Assembly: GCA_030141605.1 (NCBI GenBank) | Contig: JAQGDQ010002446.1 | Coordinates: forward strand, 1-31,620 | Origin: Tubiluchus corallicola | Lineage: Eukaryota; Priapulida; Priapulimorpha; Priapulimorphida; Tubiluchidae | DNA length: 31,620 nucleotides | Direction of reading: 5' to 3' | Shown here: piece after piece, positions 1 to 7,384 of the stretch | How the letters are laid out: every line of letters starts with the position of its first letter | Numbering within the stretch: the first letter of the stretch is position 1 | Notes under the pieces: model-generated | Database searches by the model: none | What the model saw: the letters and a program-made list of their open reading frames with translations, nothing else | What the model was told of the DNA's origin: nothing | Program-made: the position numbers and the translations under genes

Positions 1-103
1 GTTTTCTATTTTTTCCCTTTTTATCAGTAGAGTTACAACAGCTGCTTAATATTAGAAAAGCAGCCGCTATAATTATTAAAAATTGTTTATATAACTTTTG
101 CAT
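1..103 (-). CDS. 5' end of a lipoprotein gene, cut by the left edge
   Basis: The first 34 codons of a minus-strand gene are visible; it starts at an ATG at 103 and runs off the left edge. The N-terminus is a clear lipoprotein signal: Met-Gln-Lys, then a hydrophobic run rich in Ile, Ala and Leu, then Leu-Ser-Ser-Cys with the likely lipidated Cys at residue 22 and a second Cys at 23. The next residues are polar and Lys-rich. A consensus Bacteroidota -7 element lies 22 bases upstream of the start and supports this reading. The mature domain is not in the window, so its function cannot be stated. It is divergent from the GAG-degradation operon that starts at 329. Confidence 0.7.
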   Translation of the reverse strand, partial: MQKLYKQFLIIIAAAFLILSSCCNSTDKKGKNRK

Positions 104-125
104 ATTGGTATAATAATGAAAGCCA

Positions 126-133
126 CAAAGATA
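126..133 (-). promoter_or_regulatory. Candidate -7 promoter element for the left-edge lipoprotein gene
   Basis: On the minus strand this reads TATCTTTG, an exact match to the Bacteroidota -7 consensus TAnnTTTG, 22 bases upstream of the ATG at 103. A TTTG that could act as the -33 element lies on the same strand at 154-151, slightly closer than the usual 19-21 base spacing. Confidence 0.5.
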
Positions 134-261
134 ACTTGTCACAAAAACGACAAATAGCAGATATGTTGAGATTACTTTTAATTTTGTCTATCACTTAACG
201 ATATTCTACCGTTTTAAGATCCTATTCAACATTAGTGAAACTATTTTTTTAAATATTGTCC

Positions 262-269
262 TACATTTG
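262..269 (+). promoter_or_regulatory. Candidate -7 promoter element of GAG operon 1
   Basis: TACATTTG matches TAnnTTTG exactly. It lies about 60 bases upstream of the first gene of the five-gene operon, implying a leader of about 50 nt. I see no good -33 TTTG at the expected distance, which would fit a promoter needing an activator such as the HTCS encoded at 15129-19211. That link is inference. Confidence 0.5.
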
Positions 270-328
270 TGTTGTTATAATTTTCATATTTTAAAAACTA
301 TCAATAAATTTTTTAACTCAATTTTAAA

Positions 329-1528
329 ATGAAATTAAACTTTAACTATATATTTGCTATATTGCTTCTGTCAATAATTTTTTCTTGTTCAAACAATAAT
401 ACAGAGAATAAATGGATAAAAAAGAGTGCTGAAACTGCTAAAAAACAATTAGAAAAAGCAGCAGAAGAATTTAAAGATACTCAGAAATCTCCTCGTTCCA
501 TAGAGCCTAACGAAACAGTTAGACTTGTAAAGCCACGTGACTGGACAAGTGGATTTTTCCCGGGCAGTTTGTGGTATGCCTATGAACTTACAGAAGATGA
601 AAACCTGAAAAAATGGGCAGAGAAATATACTCACGATATTGAGGAGATACAGTATTGCACAACTACTCACGATGTAGGGTTTATGATGTATTGCAGTTAT
701 GGTAATGGACTTAGGCTTACCAATAACCCAACCTACAAGCCCATACTATTACAGACAGCAGAAAGCCTTATATCAAGATTCGATGAAACCGTGGGATGCA
801 TTCGCTCGTGGGACCATCATAAAGACGTATGGGATTATCCTGTAATAGTAGATAATATGATGAATTTAGAGCTACTATATTGGGCAGCCAAAAATGACAA
901 AGAGAACAGGGATAAATACCTAAATATAGCCAATACTCATGCTAAAACTACAATGAAAAATCATTTTAGAGAAGATTTTAGTTCCTATCATGTAGTGGAT
1001 TATGATACTTTAACAGGTAAAGTAAAAGGAAAATATACACATCAAGGTTATGGAGATGAAACCGCATGGGCAAGAGGACAAGCGTGGGGATTATATGGCT
1101 ATACTGTATGCTATAGAGAAACAAAAAATAAAGAATTCTTGCAGATGGCTGAAAATATTGCAAACTTTATTATCACTAAGATAGAAAACATAGATGACCA
1201 TATTCCTTATTGGGACTTTAATGCTCCTGATATTCCCAATTCATATAAAGATGCATCAGCAGGAGCTATTGCTGCAAGTGCTTTATTAGAACTAAGTCAA
1301 ATAACCAAAGACGATAAGTACTATAAATGGGCAGAAACTATATTGAGAATGTTAGCATCTGACAAATACTTAGCAAAAGTAGAAGAGAATTTATATTTCA
1401 TCCTAAAACATAGTGTAGGAAACTTGCCTAATAATTCGGAAATAGACACACCATTGAACTATGCTGATTATTACTTCCTAGAAACTCTAAAAAGATATAT
1501 AGATATTAATAATATAAAAATAAAATAA
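329..1528 (+). CDS. GH88 unsaturated glucuronyl hydrolase, lipoprotein
   Basis: Removes the unsaturated uronic acid from the non-reducing end of oligosaccharides made by GAG lyases, by hydrating the C4-C5 double bond. The 399-residue product has the usual family length. It starts with a lipoprotein signal ending in Phe-Ser-Cys (Cys20), so it is membrane-anchored, probably in the periplasm; no clear surface-export charge cluster follows the Cys. GH88 signatures in order: RDWTSGFFPG (70-79), HDVGF with Asp115, a Tyr/Gly-rich YCSYGNGLRLT (121-131), VIVDNMMNLELL with Asp175, ETAWARGQAW (244-253) and KDASAGAIAASALLEL (307-322). By analogy with characterised Bacillus UGL, Asp115 and Asp175 are the catalytic pair. 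It is first in a five-gene operon with three lyases, which fits late processing of their products. A paralogue lies at 26121-27299. Confidence 0.93.
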   Translation: MKLNFNYIFAILLLSIIFSCSNNNTENKWIKKSAETAKKQLEKAAEEFKDTQKSPRSIEPNETVRLVKPRDWTSGFFPGSLWYAYELTEDENLKKWAEKYTHDIEEIQYCTTTHDVGFMMYCSYGNGLRLTNNPTYKPILLQTAESLISRFDETVGCIRSWDHHKDVWDYPVIVDNMMNLELLYWAAKNDKENRDKYLNIANTHAKTTMKNHFREDFSSYHVVDYDTLTGKVKGKYTHQGYGDETAWARGQAWGLYGYTVCYRETKNKEFLQMAENIANFIITKIENIDDHIPYWDFNAPDIPNSYKDASAGAIAASALLELSQITKDDKYYKWAETILRMLASDKYLAKVEENLYFILKHSVGNLPNNSEIDTPLNYADYYFLETLKRYIDINNIKIK

Positions 1529-1556
1529 TTTATTAATCAAGTTAAAAAGAAAAACT

Positions 1557-2087
1557 ATGAAATTAATTTTAACAACTATTTGTGTAGCCTTATTTTCACT
1601 ATCAACTTTCGCCCAAGTAGAACCACCTTATAAGGCCAAATGGAAAGGGCAATTGGACGGCTGGAAATCGGTAGTCGTAGAAGGAACAAACAATTGGGCA
1701 GCTAGAGAAAAAGGAAAAGCTATAGAAATATCAGGGAAAAAGAAAAAACACGAAGTATATTTTCTGTCTCCTGAATTTGATTTTTCTACCAAAAAAGAAG
1801 CTAACTTAAAATTTATGTATGCATTTGGCAATGATAATAACAACCAAAATGGGGGCAATTTATCTGTTTACTACACAGAAAACTACAAAAAAAGTCCTAA
1901 TGATACTAAATGGATAGAGTTGGCAACCGATCTTTTATCAGAAGATGTAAGAGATTGGGGAAATTATAAAACGAAAAAAATTCTTATTAAATCTTCTTCT
2001 AAAAAAGTAAGAATTGCCTTTAAGTATACTTCTCCTGATAAGTTTGTATCAAAAAGAACTAGAATAAAGGAGCTAACTTTAGAATAA
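1557..2087 (+). CDS. Small secreted beta-sandwich protein (choice-of-anchor J / DUF5017-like)
   Basis: A 176-residue protein with a standard signal peptide (cleavage probably after Ala19, before Gln20) and no lipobox. After it comes one domain with the layout of the choice-of-anchor J/DUF5017-type jelly roll: a Trp-containing start (KGQLDGWKSV), a 'Leu-Ser-Pro-Glu-Phe-Asp-Phe-Ser' segment near residues 74-81, a GGNLSVYYTENY strand, and the closing pattern VRIAFKYTSPD...KELTLE. The domain is usually an accessory module in larger surface proteins; here it stands alone. It lies 28 nt after the GH88 gene and 4 nt before the heparinase gene, so it is firmly inside the operon. A carbohydrate-binding role is inferred only from context and fold. 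It has no T9SS tail. Confidence 0.6.
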   Translation: MKLILTTICVALFSLSTFAQVEPPYKAKWKGQLDGWKSVVVEGTNNWAAREKGKAIEISGKKKKHEVYFLSPEFDFSTKKEANLKFMYAFGNDNNNQNGGNLSVYYTENYKKSPNDTKWIELATDLLSEDVRDWGNYKTKKILIKSSSKKVRIAFKYTSPDKFVSKRTRIKELTLE

Positions 2088-2091
2088 AACA

Positions 2092-4071
2092 ATGAAACAC
2101 CTACTAGGTTTAAGTCTTGTTGTAACGGTAGTATTTATCTTCTTGATAAATACTACTTCTTGTTTTTTAAGAACCAAAAGTGATATCATCTATGTTTTAA
2201 GCAAATTAGACTTAAACAAACAAGGCTTAGAAAAAGTAAAAGAAGCCTATAACAATGGAAATTTCGAAAAAGCCCAACAAGCACTCTTAGCATATTACAA
2301 AAACCGCACACATATCACACATCTCAATGTAGATAAATCTCAAAAGAGTAGCTTCTTAAATAAAGGATTGGATGAAGTAGAAAGAAAAAGAGCCAATGAT
2401 GGGATGAAGCATATATTTTTCGTGCACAAAGGCTACGCCCCTATCGATTACGGTAAGGATATCAACTGGCAACTATGGGAAATAAAAGACAATGAGATTC
2501 GTTGGCAAGTCAATCGTATGTACTGGTGGATACCAATGGCAAAAACCTATTGGGATAGTGGTGATGAGAAATATGTAAAAGAGTGGATTTTTCAGTATTG
2601 TGACTGGATCAAGAAAAACCCCCTTGGCAAATCTAAAGATATAGACCGTTTCTCGTGGAGACCGCTTGAAGTAAGCCGACGCATAGAAGACCAAGCAGAA
2701 CTATTTGAATACTTCATTACCTCGCCTCATTTTACTGATGATTTCCTCATTACATTCCTCAAAAACTATTATACACACGCTGATAGGGTGGTTAATAAGT
2801 TTTCTGAACGTGGCAACCATCTCCTATTTGAAGCACAACGCTTGATAGGTGCAGGCACCTATTTCAATGAATTTAAAGATGCGCCTATGTGGAGACGCAG
2901 GGGCATAGAAGTGCTTAATAAAGAAATAAAAAAACAAGTATATCCTGACGGTTTTCAATATGAGCTTACGCCCCTCTATCACAATGCCTCTATCAATATA
3001 TTTACTAAAGCAATATTATTCGCCAAACAGGGAGGATTTGAAAAAGAGTTTCCTGATAGCTTTATAGCAATTATCAAAGATATGATATATGCTTCTATGA
3101 AAATATCGTTTCCCGACTTTCAACAACCAATGTATGGAGATTCTAAAAGACTTAGTGGAGAACATACTTTGCCTAAAATGTTTGCATACTGGTCTATACT
3201 ATTTCCTGAAGACCCATATATTAAATATTTCGCTACAGAAAGAAAAAAAGGCAAAGCACCAAATTTCAAATCATCCGCTTTAAAAAGTTCAGGATTCTAT
3301 ACTTTTCGCTCTGGATGGGAGACAGACGCTACGGTAATGCAATTAAAAGCAAGCCCTCCTGCTTTCTGGCATAGCCAACCTGATAATGGCACTTTTGAGA
3401 TATATATTAATGGGCGACATTTTACCCCTGATGCAGGTTGCTATGTATATGGAGGAGGGAAAGAAATAATGGAACAACGTAACTGGTTCAGACAAAGTAA
3501 AGTACACTCAACACTTACACTCAACAACAGGGATATTAATGTGGATGCTAAACTGATAAAATGGGAGACTTCTGAAAGCTTAGATGTGCTTGTTTATGAA
3601 AATCCAAGCTACGAAAATCTCATACATAAACGCACTGTGTTCTTTGTAGATAAAACTTTCTTTGTGTTTGTAGACGAAGCTATTGGTGATGCTAAAGGAC
3701 AGCTAAATCTCCACTTTAATTTTATAGAAGGAGATGCCATATATGACAAAGAAAAATATATTGTCAGAACTAACTTTAACGATAATAATAATATTCAAAT
3801 ACAATCTTTTCCTCCTGAAAAAACACAAATAATAGAAGAAGAAGGATGGGTGTCTTATAAATATATGAAAAAGGTGGAACGACCTGCTTTTTCTTTTCAA
3901 ACACAAAAGACAAACAAAAACATAATGAGATATATATCTATTATTGCTCCGTATCAAACAACACCAACAAATACTACCGTATCAGACATAAAAATAGATA
4001 AAGCAGGAAAACTAACTTCATTAATCCTAAATCACAACAGTAAAGAACATATTCTATCTCTTTCAAAATAA
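2092..4071 (+). CDS. hepC: Heparinase III-type heparan sulfate lyase (PL12)
   Basis: Cleaves uronic-acid linkages in heparan sulfate by beta-elimination, giving unsaturated oligosaccharides. At 659 residues it is about as long as Pedobacter heparinus heparinase III. The N-terminus is hydrophobic, ending in Thr-Thr-Ser-Cys (Cys24), a plausible but imperfect lipobox. An alpha-helical toroid follows (roughly residues 35-370), then a beta-sandwich with the heparinase II/III C-terminal motif. Expected catalytic residues are present: Asn242 in ERGNHLLFEAQRL, Tyr296 in FQYELTPLYHNAS, and His427 in PAFWHSQPDNGTFEIYINGR. These sit two or three positions from the Asn240, Tyr294 and His424 I recall for the Pedobacter enzyme. 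It starts 4 nt after the small beta-sandwich gene and ends 6 nt before the PL8 gene, so it is co-transcribed with both. Heparan sulfate is the likely substrate by family. Confidence 0.9.
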   Translation: MKHLLGLSLVVTVVFIFLINTTSCFLRTKSDIIYVLSKLDLNKQGLEKVKEAYNNGNFEKAQQALLAYYKNRTHITHLNVDKSQKSSFLNKGLDEVERKRANDGMKHIFFVHKGYAPIDYGKDINWQLWEIKDNEIRWQVNRMYWWIPMAKTYWDSGDEKYVKEWIFQYCDWIKKNPLGKSKDIDRFSWRPLEVSRRIEDQAELFEYFITSPHFTDDFLITFLKNYYTHADRVVNKFSERGNHLLFEAQRLIGAGTYFNEFKDAPMWRRRGIEVLNKEIKKQVYPDGFQYELTPLYHNASINIFTKAILFAKQGGFEKEFPDSFIAIIKDMIYASMKISFPDFQQPMYGDSKRLSGEHTLPKMFAYWSILFPEDPYIKYFATERKKGKAPNFKSSALKSSGFYTFRSGWETDATVMQLKASPPAFWHSQPDNGTFEIYINGRHFTPDAGCYVYGGGKEIMEQRNWFRQSKVHSTLTLNNRDINVDAKLIKWETSESLDVLVYENPSYENLIHKRTVFFVDKTFFVFVDEAIGDAKGQLNLHFNFIEGDAIYDKEKYIVRTNFNDNNNIQIQSFPPEKTQIIEEEGWVSYKYMKKVERPAFSFQTQKTNKNIMRYISIIAPYQTTPTNTTVSDIKIDKAGKLTSLILNHNSKEHILSLSK

Positions 4072-4077
4072 AAAACT

Positions 4078-7000
4078 GTGAAAACCTTTTCACCCATTAT
4101 ATTTTTGTTAAGTTTAACGTTATCTTATACGTTTGCTTCAGAACATATTATCTCTTTTGAAGATGGAATACCTGACAACTGGACAATAGAGGGAGGTGGA
4201 CAAATAAACACAACTACAGACCACTACAAGCACGGTAATTGGTCTTTGGAATGGGAGTGGACAAAAGAAGCATCCATATTAAATATAGACAATCCTATTT
4301 ATTTAGAAGAATCATCATTATTTAAAAATTCAGGAATAAGAATGTGGATATACAGTTCCGAACCTGTAGAAGATAGCCTCACATTTGAATTCTTCAAAGG
4401 AAATGAGATACAATTTAAGTTTAAATACAGTATTAATTACAAAGGATGGCGAGGCACTTGGATACGGTATAGAGAAGATGTAGATGGCTTTGATTGGGGA
4501 ACAGGCTTAGACAACTTTAAGATAAAATCTCCCACTACACCAGGGAAAGTATTTTTTGACCTTTTCGAGTTTTCAGACAATATTACTGGAGTACGTTTTT
4601 CAAGTTATCAATTTCAAGTAGGAACAAAAGAAAGTAACGCTTGGGCTACTTATAAGTGGAGTTTAGTAAACCCCAATAACTACATTCCCTTACCTGATGA
4701 AATAACCCAAGAAGAAATAGAAACCTTTAATACAATTACCCAACGCATAGATGATTGGATACTCGGAGTGAATAGCCATCCTACTGCAAACCCTTATACT
4801 CTTAGAAAAGAGAGCCAAAATTCATTTATCCGTAGACAAATAAGGGATATGAACGAATTTAAAATGCAAAGACATTCTGACGGACGGGTTACAGGTGTAC
4901 CTTTATTTGGACGAAACTCTCCATACAAACCTAAAATGAGTGAGGACGTGAGTCAAAAACTCCCCCTTGCATTAGCACTAGATTATAAACTAAATGGTAA
5001 TAACGAAAGTTTAGATAGTGCAATGCTGGTATTTGATTATCTACACGACCAAGGCTGGGCAGAAGGTAGCACTTTAGGGTCGCTTGACCACGAGATAAAC
5101 CGTATATCAGGCTATCCTTTTGCTGTATTCTTATTGCGCGACGAGTTGAAACAAGCAGGCAAACTAAACCGCGAAATTGCTACTCTAGAATGGTTTATTA
5201 CTTTCAAACAATCTTTTGTAGATGAGCAATACGAAGTAACAGCTGATGCACTAAGAAACAGAGCTATGTATAGACTTCTATTGGTAATGCTAATGGATGA
5301 CACACCTAAAAAAGTACAATATGCACAAGGACTGCTCAAATATTTAAACAAAGCGCTGGAATTAACAACGGGGTGGGCTGCTACTTTAAAGCCTGACTAC
5401 ACAGGCTATCATCATCGTTTTGCCTATATTAGTGCTTATACTCCTAATTCTTTTCTTAATGCTTCTTTAATAAACTACTTTTTAGGCAACACTAAGTTTG
5501 CTTTAAATGAGAATTCTAAAGAAAATTTAAAAAACGTACTTCGCACAATAAGAATATTAGCTAATAAATATGAAACACCTGCAAGTACAGGAGGGAGAAT
5601 ATTTTCTCTTGATGTTACTAATCAATTAATAGCTGCTTATGCCTATATGGCAACTATTGAAGACCCAGTAGACCCAGAAATGGCAAGTATACTTATGAGA
5701 TTGTGGGAGCCTGATTCTTACTATCTTGAAGACCGACTGTTTTCTAAATCAGGCTCAGACATAACATTCTTCCGCTCATTGGGAGAAATAGAAATTATGT
5801 TAGATATAGTAGACAAAAACATTGCACCAGAACCCTCCCCTAGCGGATTTTGGGCTAAACCTTTTGCTGGTATAGCCGTACAACGCCGAGACGAATGGCT
5901 TGCTACTGTAAAAGGGTGGAGCCAGTATATTTGTGATTTTGAAAGCTCAGGCACTGAAAATGTCTTTGGAAGATATCTAAGCTATGGGAACATTCAAATA
6001 CAGAGCAACGGAGACCCCGTAGACCACAATAGCAATGGTTTTAGACGAGATAATGGATGGGATTGGACACGATGGGCAGGAACTACAGTTATCAATTATC
6101 CATTAAAAGACATAAAACACAGTGGAGCTAGTTCCGACCATAGAAACTTTTCAAATAAAACATTTATGGGAAGTCTAAGCTTTGAAGACGAAAATGGAAT
6201 GTGGGCTATGCAGCTAGAAGATAATAAGTTTAATACAGGACTAAAAGCTAATAAAAGTGTTTTCTTTTTTGACAACCAGTTGATATGCTTGGGGTCAGAT
6301 ATTGAAAGTAGTGTTCTTAATTATGATACAGAGACTCCCCTATTTCAAATCTATTTAAATAATCTCACAGATGAAATATTTATTAACTCACACAAAAGTA
6401 TTACTGAATTTCCTTATAATGAAAGTATAAATACTTCTAATACCACTTGGCTATTAGATAATAATAATAATGCTTACATATTACCTGAGAAACAACAAAT
6501 AGAGATTAGAAAACAAGAACAAACATCTAGAGACCATCAAGACAAAAAAGACACAGAAGGTAATTACGCCGTAGCGTGGCTTAATCACGGGGAAGCTCCT
6601 GAAAATGAAGAATACGAATTTACCATACTAATAAATTCTACCACCCCAGAAACCGAAAAATATACCAATGCCATACCTTATGAGATAATATCAAAAGACA
6701 GCACAGCACATATAATACATCACAATGATTTTAACACTACTGCATTTGCTATTTTCAACCATCGCAATTATACACAACAAGGGCTTATCAAAACAGTATC
6801 AGAGCCTGTAATGATTATGTATAAAGAAAAAGATGAAACTTCTTTGACTTTAAGTATTGTTGCTCCCGACTTTAAACGCACACACTACACATATACAAAT
6901 AATATTGCAGATGATGACGTTTTTGAAGCAGGTAACAAGTTCATAGTAGAAGTATTGATAGAAGGTAGTTGGGAATTGGACAAAGAATATCTTAATGCAG

Positions 7001-7377
7001 AAGTTACTAGTGTTAGTGGACAAGGGACTACCTTAGAGTTTATCTGTTGGCAAGCAATGACCATAGAAGTAAACCTTAACAGAATAGAAGATATAATTGA
7101 GAAAGAAGACACAAATAAAAATACCTTAATAGCGTATCCTAATCCTATTACGGACAATAGTATGAAGATAAGCATAGAAATAGAAAAACCAACAATAACA
7201 ACACTTGGTATCTTTAATCAAAATGGTAAAATAATAGATGTTATTGTTAACAGATTTTTAGAAGCTGGAAACTACAACTTTGATTATAACACCCAAAAAC
7301 TTAATAATGGTATGTATTTTCTCAGCCTTGAAATAGACAATGAACAAGTTACGAAAAAAATACTCATTTTAAAATAA
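4078..7377 (+). CDS. PL8 chondroitin-ABC-type lyase with T9SS C-terminal sorting domain
   Basis: Predicted to depolymerise chondroitin/dermatan sulfate and possibly hyaluronan by beta-elimination. The start is GTG at 4078, six nt after the hepC stop; the signal peptide (about residues 1-20) begins right there, which supports this start. Domains: an N-terminal jelly roll (about 23-200, with HYKHGNWSLEW), an alpha-toroid catalytic domain (about 210-590) and C-terminal beta-sandwiches. Alignment by eye to Proteus chondroitinase ABC I gives candidate catalytic residues His446 (GYHHRFAY), Tyr454, Arg507 (TGGRIF) and Glu622 (DFESSG); the pattern FGRYLSYG...GWDWTRWAG is also conserved. The last 80 or so residues (from LIAYPNP near 1017 to KKILILK) form a type A T9SS sorting domain, so the enzyme should be exported or attached outside the cell. 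The paralogue at 19436-22528 lacks this tail. Confidence 0.92.
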   Translation: MKTFSPIIFLLSLTLSYTFASEHIISFEDGIPDNWTIEGGGQINTTTDHYKHGNWSLEWEWTKEASILNIDNPIYLEESSLFKNSGIRMWIYSSEPVEDSLTFEFFKGNEIQFKFKYSINYKGWRGTWIRYREDVDGFDWGTGLDNFKIKSPTTPGKVFFDLFEFSDNITGVRFSSYQFQVGTKESNAWATYKWSLVNPNNYIPLPDEITQEEIETFNTITQRIDDWILGVNSHPTANPYTLRKESQNSFIRRQIRDMNEFKMQRHSDGRVTGVPLFGRNSPYKPKMSEDVSQKLPLALALDYKLNGNNESLDSAMLVFDYLHDQGWAEGSTLGSLDHEINRISGYPFAVFLLRDELKQAGKLNREIATLEWFITFKQSFVDEQYEVTADALRNRAMYRLLLVMLMDDTPKKVQYAQGLLKYLNKALELTTGWAATLKPDYTGYHHRFAYISAYTPNSFLNASLINYFLGNTKFALNENSKENLKNVLRTIRILANKYETPASTGGRIFSLDVTNQLIAAYAYMATIEDPVDPEMASILMRLWEPDSYYLEDRLFSKSGSDITFFRSLGEIEIMLDIVDKNIAPEPSPSGFWAKPFAGIAVQRRDEWLATVKGWSQYICDFESSGTENVFGRYLSYGNIQIQSNGDPVDHNSNGFRRDNGWDWTRWAGTTVINYPLKDIKHSGASSDHRNFSNKTFMGSLSFEDENGMWAMQLEDNKFNTGLKANKSVFFFDNQLICLGSDIESSVLNYDTETPLFQIYLNNLTDEIFINSHKSITEFPYNESINTSNTTWLLDNNNNAYILPEKQQIEIRKQEQTSRDHQDKKDTEGNYAVAWLNHGEAPENEEYEFTILINSTTPETEKYTNAIPYEIISKDSTAHIIHHNDFNTTAFAIFNHRNYTQQGLIKTVSEPVMIMYKEKDETSLTLSIVAPDFKRTHYTYTNNIADDDVFEAGNKFIVEVLIEGSWELDKEYLNAEVTSVSGQGTTLEFICWQAMTIEVNLNRIEDIIEKEDTNKNTLIAYPNPITDNSMKISIEIEKPTITTLGIFNQNGKIIDVIVNRFLEAGNYNFDYNTQKLNNGMYFLSLEIDNEQVTKKILILK

Positions 7378-7384
7378 TAATACT

